Positions 23,610-31,702 are shown, numbered from the stretch's first letter. The stretch is 33,179 bases of DNA from Bernardetiaceae bacterium (GCA_025454895.1 JALONO010000005.1:1-33179), one strand, 5' to 3'. The notes: generated from the letters alone by a model not told the origin. Numbers and translations are program-made.

Positions 23610-24842
23610 TTAGGAAGATTTACCTGCTTCAGGTACCAGCGCGGGGGACATTTCCCGTGAGGGAGGGTCAGTGGCTTTCATCCCAAACAGTAACCGGGTG
23701 AGCAAGGTGCGGCGCAGCAGTTCGTATAAAATCCAGGTAATCAGGAACATCCCTGCGGCAATGAGCCAAAATTTGGCTTGGGGGCTCCCATCGAGTTTAA
23801 TGACCCAATAGCCCAAGGGCAGCATAACGCTCTGGTGAAGAATGTAAAACGGATAAACGGCCTGGTTGGCGTACCGCAAAAACGGGTTAGTGAAATTGAG
23901 GTAGCGCAAGGCGTACCCGCAAATGGCTAATATCCAGCACCAGGCGTTCAGGGCTTTGATAGTGCGGAAAATGAAAAACGCCCAGCCGTAATGCGGGCTT
24001 TTCGAGGTTTTGGGCATCCAGCCAAAACCGGGGATGTCGTTATTGGGTAGCCAAAAGAATACATACAGGGCCGTTACTAGACCCAAACCGAGCCAGAGGG
24101 CGGTGCGCCGCTGCCGTTGCAGGTGCGCCAGCATTTGCGGCTCAGAGGTGAGCAGGAACCCAATGATGAAAATAGATAGATAAGTGGCGTGGTTATGCCA
24201 GTCGGCCACCAGGCCGTGATTACTCTCAAAGTGGGGCTGCAACCCCACTAACGACAACCAGGCTGGCAGGCAAAGCAAATAAATTCGAGGGCCTTGACTG
24301 AGCCAGTTGGCCCACTTTGCGCGCAGGGCGGGCCGCCGTTGCCAATAACGAAACAAGGGCAGGGCTACCATCGAGTAAACCAGCAAATATAGGATAAACC
24401 ACAGGTGATGCCAGCTCAGGCTGCCGCCCTCTGGGTAAGGCACCCGCTCGAACACCGATGGGTACCAGTCCCAATAACTGCCCGTGAATTGGCCTTTGAA
24501 CAGTCGCTCGGCATAAATCTGAGGCGGCACCACCACCAACATCCCAAATATGAGCGGGACGAACAGCCGCAACCACCGCTCTTTGGCAAACTGGCCGGGG
24601 GTGCGCCGTTGCAGGGCTAACCACGTGCCCGCGCCCGCCACAAAAAATAGCAACGACAGCCGCCACTGGTTCATAAAAAGCATCCAAAAGGAAAAATAAG
24701 GGCTGGTTTCCGGGTTTTTGAAATGGAAATTCCAGGGCACAAAAAACATCCCGGTGTGATAGAAGATGAGCAGGCCAAAAGCCAAGACCCGCACCCAGTC
24801 GAGGCCGTAATAGCGCGAAGGGGAATTTTGAAGCGTATGCAT
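23610..24842 (-). CDS. Acyltransferase-3 family membrane protein (OpgC/MdoC-like)
   Basis: 410 residues with about ten membrane helices. The N-terminal segment YYGLDWVRVLAFGLLIFYHTGMF holds the Asp-x-x-Arg and His pattern of acyltransferase-3 proteins, which move acyl groups to extracytoplasmic sugars or glycans. A charged RERW-like loop (FAKERWLRLFVPLIFG) and the C-terminal YPFYILHQSVMLPLGY segment are also typical. The tail of about 25 residues is polar. The substrate is unknown; OpgC/MdoC likeness is a guess from general pattern. An exact -7 box is 46 bases upstream of the ATG and a strong terminator follows the stop. The gene upstream is a membrane-bound AraC regulator on the same strand, a possible regulator. 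Confidence 0.88.
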   Translation of the reverse strand: MHTLQNSPSRYYGLDWVRVLAFGLLIFYHTGMFFVPWNFHFKNPETSPYFSFWMLFMNQWRLSLLFFVAGAGTWLALQRRTPGQFAKERWLRLFVPLIFGMLVVVPPQIYAERLFKGQFTGSYWDWYPSVFERVPYPEGGSLSWHHLWFILYLLVYSMVALPLFRYWQRRPALRAKWANWLSQGPRIYLLCLPAWLSLVGLQPHFESNHGLVADWHNHATYLSIFIIGFLLTSEPQMLAHLQRQRRTALWLGLGLVTALYVFFWLPNNDIPGFGWMPKTSKSPHYGWAFFIFRTIKALNAWCWILAICGYALRYLNFTNPFLRYANQAVYPFYILHQSVMLPLGYWVIKLDGSPQAKFWLIAAGMFLITWILYELLRRTLLTRLLFGMKATDPPSREMSPALVPEAGKSS

Positions 24843-24887
24843 GGGAGTAGAAAGCTACTGGCGGGCCACCGTGGCCAACCACGGGCA

Positions 24888-24895
24888 CAAACCTA
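24888..24895 (-). promoter_or_regulatory. -7 promoter box for the acyltransferase gene
   Basis: Minus strand TAGGTTTG, exact TAnnTTTG; predicted start near 24883, about 40 bases before the ATG. No TTG at standard spacing, so an activator may be needed. Confidence 0.45.
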
Positions 24896-24996
24896 AAAAT
24901 CAGCCTTCGGCCACCTGGCCTAGCCGTTAAATCCGGCGTTCGGGTTTATCGGGCCGCACTTTTGGGGCTTATTGGGGCGGGTTCTGGGCCAGTTGG

Positions 24997-26172
24997 CTAT
25001 ACGTTGAGCAACTGCTTGCGGAACTGGGAGGGCGTTTGCCCCGTCAGCTTTTTAAATACCGTGTTATACACCGACTTGGAGTTGAACCCGCTATTGTAGG
25101 CCAGTTCCTCGATTTTGAGGTGGGCCAGCGAGGCATCGGCCAGTTGGCGTTTCAACTCGGCGGTGCGGTACTCGTTCAAAAAATCCGCAAAACTTTTTTG
25201 CAGCGGGCCGTTGAGCAACTGCGACAAATGGTGGGGCGACACGCGCAGCCGGGCCGCCAGGTCGGGGAGGGCCAGTTCGCCGTCGAGGTAGGGTTTTTCG
25301 TTCTCCATCAGGGCCAACAGCCGCGTGGTGAGGGCAGTGGCTTGCTCCTCGGCCAAGCCCGATTTCTCGTATTTTTTGCGGGCAGGCTCCGGCGGGCCAG
25401 CCACGTGGGCCAGCACCGCCGACTGACGGACCAGCAGCCCCACCAGCCCCATGATCACCAAACTGAACGTGGTGGCGATGTAGATATCGCCCGTGTCGGC
25501 CTTTTGGGTGGTGGAAAACACCACCGCCAGGGCGATTAGCCCGGTGTGCCAGGCGGCTAAGCGGACCAACCAGCGAACGGCCCAGTTGCGGCTGCTCCAC
25601 AACGACTCGTTGTTTTGGCGGCAAAACCGGTAAATCAACCTAATACTCGCCACCAGATAGGCCACAATGTGCGGGAACTCCATGGCGTTCATAAACGCGC
25701 CGCCGAAGTGGAAGTCTTGGAACCACAAAATCGGCTCGGAAGGCACCAAATCAGCCACCGGCCGGTGGTAACACAAATCCACGTCCTGGATTTTGAACGC
25801 GCTGCTTTGCAAAAAATAGGGCAAGCGCAAAATGGTGAAAACCAGGCCGGGCAAAAAATGCGGCCACTGCTGCGGCCATTGCACGCTGGCGGGTTTCACT
25901 AGCAACCGGGCATAAAAGTAGATCAGTGGCCCCACCAGAAAGTCCAGCGGCTCGGTGAGGTTGATGAGCCAGGGCGTGTAACGGATCAGATTGGCGTAAC
26001 AGCCCAGGATTTCGGCCATAATGAGGGTAATGACCAGCATGAGCGCGCTCAGCACCCGGTTGGCGGGGCGGTTGCCCTGCTTGGTGAACCAAAAAGCCAG
26101 GCTGAGGATGGCCCCCAAGGCCACCCCTACTAAATTGACCGAAACGAGCACTTGGGAGATGCCCTGGAACAT
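24997..26172 (-). CDS. Membrane-anchored AraC-family transcriptional regulator
   Basis: 391 residues from ATG 26172. This start is preferred over an upstream in-frame one at 26268 because an exact -7 box (26231-26224) lies between them and MFQGISQVLVSVNLVG begins the first helix. The N-terminal half (about 1-255) has about seven membrane helices and should act as a membrane sensor. The C-terminal part (about 290-391) is an AraC DNA-binding domain with two helix-turn-helix units: LPDLAARLRVSPHHLSQLLN and IEELAYNSGFNSKSVYNTVF, followed by TGQTPSQFRK. Regulators of this build are common in Bacteroidota; ligands are mostly unknown. The nearest likely target is the acyltransferase gene 155 bp downstream. 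Confidence 0.92.
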   Translation of the reverse strand: MFQGISQVLVSVNLVGVALGAILSLAFWFTKQGNRPANRVLSALMLVITLIMAEILGCYANLIRYTPWLINLTEPLDFLVGPLIYFYARLLVKPASVQWPQQWPHFLPGLVFTILRLPYFLQSSAFKIQDVDLCYHRPVADLVPSEPILWFQDFHFGGAFMNAMEFPHIVAYLVASIRLIYRFCRQNNESLWSSRNWAVRWLVRLAAWHTGLIALAVVFSTTQKADTGDIYIATTFSLVIMGLVGLLVRQSAVLAHVAGPPEPARKKYEKSGLAEEQATALTTRLLALMENEKPYLDGELALPDLAARLRVSPHHLSQLLNGPLQKSFADFLNEYRTAELKRQLADASLAHLKIEELAYNSGFNSKSVYNTVFKKLTGQTPSQFRKQLLNV

Positions 26173-26223
26173 GGGAAGATGATAACAGTGAAAACGTTCG
26201 CCAAGCGAATAAATGCCGTAAGG

Positions 26224-26231
26224 CAAAGTTA
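26224..26231 (-). promoter_or_regulatory. -7 promoter box for the AraC-type gene
   Basis: Minus strand TAACTTTG, exact TAnnTTTG; predicted start near 26217 leaves about 45 bases before ATG 26172. No TTG at the standard distance. Confidence 0.45.
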
Positions 26232-26403
26232 GGCATGGTAAGCTTAAGCTGGGTACCCAGGTGGCCAAATGGGCAGATCAATGCCAATCATGCAGCCTGC
26301 TTGGCCGGGGGCTGATACCTAAGTCCAATTCAGATTGCTTTCTATCTGCCTTGTAAATGGTGGATAACCAGAGGTATCCAATCCAGGCAATCACGAAGTC
26401 ATT

Positions 26404-28548
26404 CTATTTGGTTTGAAAGGTGGCGGCCCAAGGTTCGCCAGTTTGGCGGGTGGGTACCACTTTGGGGTCGGCGGCTTGGCGGCCCTTGAGTACCCACTGG
26501 CCATTGCCGCTGTAAAACAAGTCGGTGGCCAGCAAGGTGTTGCGCGAGTTATAGGGCACGTACTCGGTAATTTGGCCCTGCGCATTGAGCCGCACCAGCA
26601 CTACATTGGTGCCATTTACCCTAAAAGCGTCGCTCTCGTTAAGGCGGCCCATTTGGTCGGCGTACTCTATGTAGTTGGCTACCAGGCAGTAACCGGGGCC
26701 ATCGGGCACGGCGGCTATTACCTGGCCTTTTAGGTCCAGGGTAAGTTCGTGCAGGGTTTGCCCGGCTGCGTTGCTGAGCTTGACCCGGGGCTTGGGCGTG
26801 TCGTGGGCGGTTAAAAAGGTGGCCGACTGAGCGTTGTGGGCCAAGGCAGCTACTTGGGGCAAGCCCTTGCCCAGGATGGTTTGGCCGTTAGGCGCAATGA
26901 GCAACGCCTGGGGCTTGGCCTGAGGGTTTTTGAGCCAAACGGTGAGGCAGGCCCAACCTTGCCCGTCCAGTACCAGGCGCAGGTCGGCTAGGCCGTGGGG
27001 CGGCTCGCCGGGGGCTAGGTTTACCCAGCGAGCTTGTTTTTGCGTGTCCACCCGGGCCACAAAGGCCATGCGGTCTTGTTCGGAACCAGGAGGCAGATAA
27101 TAGCCTGCGGCCATCAGTTCGCCGTTGGGCAGTGGGTGGGTGTATAGGCTCACCAAGTTGCCACCTCGTAGCAATGCCTCAAACTCGGCGGGCTGGTGGT
27201 AAAGCACAATGCGCTGCTTGCCATAGGTGGCAAAGCGGCTTTGGAGGGCCAACTGTTGGTCAGTGGCGGCTTGTTTTACCCGCCAGCCGTCCAGCAGCCC
27301 TTGCAACGACTGCCGCTCCAGGATGATAAATTGCTCGATGCCCGTGCGGCCTTGGTAACGCTGGCCCACCAAGTCGGCGTATTTTTCCAGATAATCGGGC
27401 TGTAAATTAATGTTGCGCAGCAGGCTGTCGCATTTGGCCAGGCGGGTAACAATGCGGGCTTCGGCCTGGCTCTGCTCGGGCAGGTTTTGGGTAAGTGGCG
27501 TAGGGCGGCCCCGCTGCCGGTACAAGTAAACCGCGTGCAGGGCCTCCAACTTAGCGATTTTATAGTGGATCAGGGTAGCGGCCAGCGACTGCGGGTCGAA
27601 CACGCGCAACGTATCGGCAATTTGCCGTTCCCGTTCGCTGTTGTAGGCAAAAAGGTCTTTACGCTGGGCGGAAGCCGGGGCGTAGTAGCGCTCCAGGGCT
27701 TGGCTCAGGGCTTGGTCAGCCACGGCAAACCCGCTTTTGAGCGCGGGCACTTGCACGTAAATTTTGTAACGGATATGCTCCACGGCTTGCCTAAAGTCGA
27801 GATACACCATTTCCGAAGGGCTGAGGGTCACCGGTTGGCAGTCGGCCCCTACGCCCAGCAGGTCGCCTTTGTAGGGCAAAAATCTGAGGCGGGTTTTTTG
27901 GGCCGCCCACATCGGGCCTTGCCCCAGGGCTTGGTAACTGGCCCGGAGGCGGTCCACCTGGGCAAAGTTTTGCCGCAGGCTATCCAGCAAGTCCAGCCGG
28001 TTGCGGTCGGGGCGCAAAAAAAGGCCGGTTTCCTGTTTGGCCCCTTTAACGAAGCGGTCGTAAAGCTGGCAGTTGCGGGCATAGAGCTGCCGCACCTGTT
28101 GTAGGTAGCCCATGAGCCGGCGGGCGGTGTCTTCGTAGGCGCGTAGGCGGGCCGATTGGCCGCGGATGGCCGCCGAAGCCGCCGCCTCATTGGTCAGGTT
28201 GGCGGCCAGCAGTCGCTCATATTCGGTGCGGTGCCGTTGAAAGCCGCGCCGGGTTAATTCATTTAGGCTGCGTGCATAGTAATAATGCGTAGAGTCGTCG
28301 GCTTGCCGCCACTGGGCAGGTTGACTAAGTGGCACCTGGCGCAACTGGGCCTGGTGGGTTTGGGCTAAAAGTAAACAATAAATGCCCCGCTCACGCTCGC
28401 GGCTCAAAAGGCGATGGGCTTGGCCAATGGCCCCGGCTTGGCTGGGCTGGGCCACCAAGGCATCCCAACCCGGGCCGGGTTGGGCGCAAAGGCCATCCGC
28501 CAGTAAACACCATGCCCCAAGAGCAGCAATTTTGAGAAATCTATCCAT
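26404..28548 (-). CDS. Exported protein of unknown function, helical N-part and beta-rich C-part
   Basis: 714 residues from ATG 28548, chosen because it starts a clean signal peptide (MDRFLKIAALGAWCLLADGLCAQ). I do not recognise the family. Residues about 25-440 are strongly helical, rich in Arg, Gln, Leu and Tyr, with coiled-coil-like stretches (around ARRLMGYLQQVRQLYARN). From about 450 to the end it alternates short strands with Gly/Asn turns (VRLNAQGQITEYVPYN, LAPNGQ-type repeats), which suggests a beta-propeller or similar sheet domain. There is no lipobox, no transmembrane segment after the signal, and no evident type IX C-terminal sorting signal. The end is a plain TGEPWAATFQTK. A full promoter lies about 150-185 bp upstream. 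Function cannot be inferred from the neighbours. Confidence 0.8.
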   Translation of the reverse strand: MDRFLKIAALGAWCLLADGLCAQPGPGWDALVAQPSQAGAIGQAHRLLSRERERGIYCLLLAQTHQAQLRQVPLSQPAQWRQADDSTHYYYARSLNELTRRGFQRHRTEYERLLAANLTNEAAASAAIRGQSARLRAYEDTARRLMGYLQQVRQLYARNCQLYDRFVKGAKQETGLFLRPDRNRLDLLDSLRQNFAQVDRLRASYQALGQGPMWAAQKTRLRFLPYKGDLLGVGADCQPVTLSPSEMVYLDFRQAVEHIRYKIYVQVPALKSGFAVADQALSQALERYYAPASAQRKDLFAYNSERERQIADTLRVFDPQSLAATLIHYKIAKLEALHAVYLYRQRGRPTPLTQNLPEQSQAEARIVTRLAKCDSLLRNINLQPDYLEKYADLVGQRYQGRTGIEQFIILERQSLQGLLDGWRVKQAATDQQLALQSRFATYGKQRIVLYHQPAEFEALLRGGNLVSLYTHPLPNGELMAAGYYLPPGSEQDRMAFVARVDTQKQARWVNLAPGEPPHGLADLRLVLDGQGWACLTVWLKNPQAKPQALLIAPNGQTILGKGLPQVAALAHNAQSATFLTAHDTPKPRVKLSNAAGQTLHELTLDLKGQVIAAVPDGPGYCLVANYIEYADQMGRLNESDAFRVNGTNVVLVRLNAQGQITEYVPYNSRNTLLATDLFYSGNGQWVLKGRQAADPKVVPTRQTGEPWAATFQTK

Positions 28549-28702
28549 AAAATAAGGACGTGGTGAACCTGGTTGATTATTTAGCAAGAAAAGGCAGTTT
28601 AAATTAGATGTTTTTTACTAAAGTCAATTTAAAATTATGTTATTCAAAAGGTGTTAGAGGTTATTTATCAATCAATTAGGATGATTGTTAGCTCGAGAAG
28701 GC

Positions 28703-28732
28703 CAAAGTTAAATTCAATAATTAATTAACCAA
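28703..28732 (-). promoter_or_regulatory. Promoter of the 714-residue exported protein gene
   Basis: Minus strand: TTG (28732-28730), 19 bp gap, TAACTTTG (28710-28703). Full consensus. The predicted start near 28697 gives an AT-rich leader of about 150 bases before ATG 28548. Confidence 0.6.
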
Positions 28733-28793
28733 ACCTGTAATTGATTAGTTCCCGCTTTTGACAATAATTTAAACCAGATGGTAGGCTCCAAGG

Positions 28794-29126
28794 TTAGCGG
28801 CAACAAGCCGGGCGGGCCGTAGCGGGCCGGGCCGGGTCGTTGGCAAATCCGCCTCCGCTGAGCAATTGGTAGAGCCGCTGGGTCCTAAACTGGGCCGTGT
28901 CGTACTTGATCAAGAAAGTACTGTCGTTGAGCGGTTGGGCCAGATGCACGCCGGGCAAGGCCAACAGGCTATCTTGCAATAAACGAGCGCAACCAGCGCA
29001 ACGTGCATCGAACTCCAACTTTTTTTCTTTCAGCTTTAGGCAAGCAGTGGTGCCGAGCAGCAAGGCTCCAGCCAAACCCCAGTAAAAAAAGCGACGACCG
29101 GGCGTAAAAAAAGACGGACTAGCCAT
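28794..29126 (-). CDS. Putative lipoprotein with heavy-metal-associated-like domain
   Basis: 110 residues from ATG 29126. A GTG at 29159 falls inside the -7 box (29166-29159) and is rejected. The N-terminus (FFYWGLAGALLLGTTAC) looks like a lipoprotein signal with Cys at about residue 29, though the lipobox is not ideal. The rest fits an HMA-like ferredoxin fold: FDARCAGCARLL with a Cys-x-x-Cys pair, LPGVHLAQPL, FLIKYDTAQFRTQRLYQLLSGGGF. It ends with two further cysteines (PACCR). It may bind copper or another soft metal in the cell envelope; this is inference from the fold pattern. It is divergent from purQ with close promoters. No metal-transport ATPase is adjacent. Confidence 0.7.
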   Translation of the reverse strand: MASPSFFTPGRRFFYWGLAGALLLGTTACLKLKEKKLEFDARCAGCARLLQDSLLALPGVHLAQPLNDSTFLIKYDTAQFRTQRLYQLLSGGGFANDPARPATARPACCR

Positions 29127-29158
29127 AAGGCGCACGGCAAATGTGCGGAATTGAGGCA

Positions 29159-29166
29159 CAAAGTTA
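29159..29166 (-). promoter_or_regulatory. -7 promoter box for the HMA-like lipoprotein gene
   Basis: Minus strand TAACTTTG, exact TAnnTTTG; predicted start near 29154, about 28 bases before ATG 29126. No TTG at standard spacing. Confidence 0.45.
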
Positions 29167-29214
29167 GCGAAAAAACCCGTTTGCCCGCCCAGCGGCTACG
29201 CGGGTGGACCACTT

Positions 29215-29246
29215 TTGGCGAAGCCGACGAAAACCACCTATTTTTG
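29215..29246 (+). promoter_or_regulatory. Promoter of purQ
   Basis: TTG at 29215-29217, 21 bp gap, TATTTTTG at 29239-29246. Full consensus; the predicted start near 29253 puts the leader at about 50 bases and supports ATG 29304. Confidence 0.65.
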
Positions 29247-29303
29247 TCCTTGGATACATTTACAACAGGTAAAACCAAACCGGATCGCGCTGATCTACCT
29301 CCC

Positions 29304-30005
29304 ATGAAATTTGGCATTGTGGTTTTCCCCGGCTCTAATTGCGACGACGACATGGTGTACACCCTGGGCCAATTGATGGGCCAGCCCACCGTGAAATTGT
29401 GGCACAAAGACACCCACCTCCAAGGGTGCGATTGGGTAGTGCTGCCCGGCGGTTTTTCTTATGGAGACTACTTGCGCTCGGGGGCGATCGCCCGTTTCTC
29501 GCCCATTATGGAGGCCGTGGTGGCCCACGCGCAGGCGGGCGGGCCGGTACTGGGCATTTGTAACGGGTTCCAAATATTGACCGAGGCCGGTCTGCTGCCC
29601 GGGGCTTTGCTCCGCAACCTCAACCGCAAGTACGTGTGCCGCAACGTTTACCTCAAGCCCGTTTCGGGCAGGGCGGCCCTCACCGCCCCGCTGGACCACC
29701 AACGGGCTTACCAGATACCCATCGCCCACGGCGACGGCCGTTATTACGCCCCGCCCAAAACGCTGGCCCAGTTGAACCATAACGACCAGATTTTGTTTAA
29801 GTACTGTGATGCCCAGGGGCAAATTACCCCGGAGGCTAACCCCAACGGCTCGGCCGAGAACATTGCCGGGGTGTGTAACGCGGCCAAAAACGTGTTTGGC
29901 ATGATGCCCCACCCGGAACGCGCCGCTTCGCCCCTGTTAGGCAACGCCGATGGGCGGCCCTTGCTGGATGCCTTGTTGCGCTTGCAGCCCGCTTTGGTGG
30001 GCTAG
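29304..30005 (+). CDS. purQ: Phosphoribosylformylglycinamidine synthase, glutaminase subunit
   Basis: 233 residues from ATG 29304, giving the canonical MKFGIVVFPGSNCD start. An in-frame ATG at 29151 lies upstream of the promoter and is rejected. PurQ is the class I glutamine amidotransferase subunit that feeds ammonia to PurL in step four of purine synthesis. The catalytic triad is complete: Cys86 in GICNGFQ, with His203 and Glu205 in MMPHPER. The separate PurQ form implies a small PurL and PurS elsewhere in the genome; neither is in this window. It is divergent from the HMA-like lipoprotein gene. Confidence 0.95.
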   Translation: MKFGIVVFPGSNCDDDMVYTLGQLMGQPTVKLWHKDTHLQGCDWVVLPGGFSYGDYLRSGAIARFSPIMEAVVAHAQAGGPVLGICNGFQILTEAGLLPGALLRNLNRKYVCRNVYLKPVSGRAALTAPLDHQRAYQIPIAHGDGRYYAPPKTLAQLNHNDQILFKYCDAQGQITPEANPNGSAENIAGVCNAAKNVFGMMPHPERAASPLLGNADGRPLLDALLRLQPALVG

Positions 30006-30058
30006 TTATCTTTTCAGGCTTCATTTTTAACCAAAAAAGAAAGACTACTTGTTACTTT

Positions 30059-30089
30059 TTGCCAGGATGGGCCGTTATGCCCTTGGCAA
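30059..30089 (+). other. Hairpin just upstream of the AlbA_2 gene
   Basis: TTGCCA (30059-30064) pairs with TGGCAA (30084-30089), enclosing GGGC/GCCC (30069-30072 and 30079-30082) with a 6-base loop. No T-run follows. It lies between purQ and the next ATG and could be a weak terminator or a leader structure. Confidence 0.4.
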
Positions 30090-30096
30090 CCAGTAA

Positions 30097-30537
30097 ATGA
30101 GCGGGGCTTTCACCACTGCCATGAAGATCAACCTGCCCGATGAGGTGCGTGCGCTTATTAAAGAAGGCGAGTCGCAAACCTTGGACTTTAAGCTCAAGCT
30201 CACCGATGCGCCCAAGGTGGCCCGCACGCTGGCGGCTTTTGCTAACACCCAGGGCGGGCGGCTGCTGGTGGGCGTGAGCGATCAAGGCCAGGTAACCGGG
30301 GTGGACCCCGAAGAGGAAAAGCACATGCTGCAACTGGCCGCCGACCGATATTGCCAGCCCCCGGTGAGCCTCCAGTTTATGGAACTGCAAACCGACGGAC
30401 GGGTGGTATTATTGGCCCAAGTAGCCGAAAGCCAGGTCAAGCCGCATTTTGCCTTAGATTTTGAAGGGCGACATTACCGCTGCCACCGCGAAAAAGACAA
30501 AAATGTGTGCGTGTTAACCGCCAAAAACCAACTTTGA
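30097..30537 (+). CDS. Short AlbA_2 (Schlafen-type) domain protein
   Basis: 146 residues from ATG 30097, or 138 from ATG 30121; the second start fits the family N-terminus better (MKINLPDEVRALIKEGESQ). The AlbA_2 putative nucleic-acid-binding domain is recognisable: LIKEGESQTLDFKLKL, then ARTLAAFANTQGGRLLVGVSDQGQVTGV, and a C-terminal segment KPHFALDFEGRHYRCHREKDKN. Relatives I recall in Bacteroidota run to about 200 residues with a further C-terminal part. This one stops soon after the core domain, so it may be a minimal or shortened form. It is downstream of purQ on the same strand; its function is unknown. Confidence 0.8.
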   Translation: MSGAFTTAMKINLPDEVRALIKEGESQTLDFKLKLTDAPKVARTLAAFANTQGGRLLVGVSDQGQVTGVDPEEEKHMLQLAADRYCQPPVSLQFMELQTDGRVVLLAQVAESQVKPHFALDFEGRHYRCHREKDKNVCVLTAKNQL

Positions 30538-30561
30538 CTTTGCTAAAGTGCAATATATTTG
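30534..30561 (+). promoter_or_regulatory. Promoter overlapping the end of the AlbA_2 gene
   Basis: TTG at 30534-30536, overlapping the stop codon, 17 bp gap, TATATTTG at 30554-30561. Full consensus. The predicted start near 30568 is about 110 bases before tRNA-Ser; a run of eight or nine Ts lies at about 30580-30588. Confidence 0.5.
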
Positions 30562-30624
30562 GGCCAAAGTTTTGCAGATCGTTTTTTTTCTTGATTTATT
30601 TGCCAGGTGTTAAAAATAGCCCCC

Positions 30625-30655
30625 TTGCAAGGAAACCCAGACTGAAGTACGTTTG
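30625..30655 (+). promoter_or_regulatory. Proximal promoter of tRNA-Ser
   Basis: TTG at 30625-30627, 20 bp gap, TACGTTTG at 30648-30655. Full consensus; the predicted start near 30662 is about 18 bases before the mature tRNA. Confidence 0.65.
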
Positions 30656-30679
30656 TGAAACTTATTTCATGAGTAAATT

Positions 30680-30770
30680 GGAGAGATGGCCGAGTGGTCG
30701 ATGGCGCTCGCCTGGAAAGCGGGTATGCCCCCAAAGGGCATCAAGGGTTCGAATCCCTTTCTCTCCGCCA
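30680..30770 (+). tRNA. tRNA-Ser (anticodon GGA)
   Basis: 91 bases with encoded CCA (30768-30770). Acceptor stem GGAGAGA/TCTCTCC is perfect. The anticodon loop CTGGAAA has GGA at 30714-30716, the long variable arm (TATGCCCCCAAAGGGCATC) is characteristic of tRNA-Ser, and the T-arm is GGGTTCGAATCCC. Confidence 0.97.
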
Positions 30771-30849
30771 CCGATCCAACCAGGTCGGCGAAGATAAAAA
30801 AACCTAAAAACCAATCTATTAATCACCAAACCCAAATCTGTCAAGTTTT

Positions 30850-31653
30850 ATGAAGAACCTGTTCAAACACATTATGCTTGTAGCGGCAATTGCAATGGCC
30901 AGTACCTTTGCCGGTTATGCCCAGGAGCCAACCCCCGCCGATAGCACTCCCAAAGTTGATAGCGTACCTGCCCCCGCTCCGGCCCCAATCATTACCGAAC
31001 CCCAAGAAGCCAAACCCGAATCTTCTTTTCACCAAGTAATGAAAGAAAAGTTTATTGAAGGTGATGTGGTGTGGATGACCCCGGTACTGCTGTGTCTGAT
31101 TATTGGTTTGGCGGTGGCCATCGAGCGGGTAATCACGCTCAACTTGGCTACTACTAACACCAAAAAGCTGTTGGGCCAAGTAGAAGAGTCGCTCAACTCC
31201 GGTGGTGTGGACTCTGCCATTAGCCTTACCGCCGCCAGCAAAGGCCCGGTGGCGTCCATCTTTACCCAGGGCCTCATGCGCCACACCGAAGGGGTGGAAA
31301 TGGTTGAGAAATCGGTAGTAGCTTACGGCTCGGTGGAAATGAGCAAACTGGAGCGCGGCCTGGTGTGGATTTCGCTGTTCATCGCCCTGGCCCCTATGCT
31401 TGGTTTCTTGGGTACGGTAATCGGGATGATCCAAGCCTTTGACATGATCGAGGCGGCTGGTGACATTTCGCCTACCCTGGTGGCAGGTGGTATCAAAGTG
31501 GCCCTTTTGACCACGGTATTTGGTCTGATTGTGGCCATTGTGCTACAGGTATTGTACAACTACTGCATCTCTAAAATCGACTCGATCGTGGGCCAGATGG
31601 AAGATGCTTCCATTTCGCTGGTGGATATGTTGGTAAAATACAAGGCTAAGTAA
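30850..31653 (+). CDS. exbB: ExbB/TolQ/MotA-family proton-channel protein
   Basis: 267 residues. ExbB forms the inner-membrane channel that, with ExbD, energises TonB. The first 25 residues form a cleavable-looking signal (MKNLFKHIMLVAAIAMASTF then AGYAQ) followed by a Pro/Ala-rich linker (about 28-58). This Bacteroidota variant is not found in the E. coli protein. Three membrane helices follow: about 75-93 (TPVLLCLIIGLAVAIERV), about 172-192 (LVWISLFIALAPMLGFLGTVIGM, in part) and about 212-235. The conserved MotA/ExbB block LGFLGTVIGMIQAFDMI is intact. No exact -7 box is seen before it, so read-through from the tRNA-Ser promoter is possible. It is the first gene of a four-gene set. Confidence 0.93.
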   Translation: MKNLFKHIMLVAAIAMASTFAGYAQEPTPADSTPKVDSVPAPAPAPIITEPQEAKPESSFHQVMKEKFIEGDVVWMTPVLLCLIIGLAVAIERVITLNLATTNTKKLLGQVEESLNSGGVDSAISLTAASKGPVASIFTQGLMRHTEGVEMVEKSVVAYGSVEMSKLERGLVWISLFIALAPMLGFLGTVIGMIQAFDMIEAAGDISPTLVAGGIKVALLTTVFGLIVAIVLQVLYNYCISKIDSIVGQMEDASISLVDMLVKYKAK

Positions 31654-31702
31654 GGTTTGCCTTGTTAAACCTTATTCATTCACTTTAAAGCCAAACACAA
31701 AA

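Noticed and set aside
26404-26500. Type IX C-terminal sorting domain on the 714-residue exported protein
   Set aside because: The last 80 residues lack the usual PNP- and Lys-rich sorting pattern and end in TGEPWAATFQTK.
29151-29303. N-terminal extension of PurQ from an upstream ATG
   Set aside because: It would begin before the promoter at 29215-29246, overlaps the divergent gene's promoter and precedes the canonical PurQ start.
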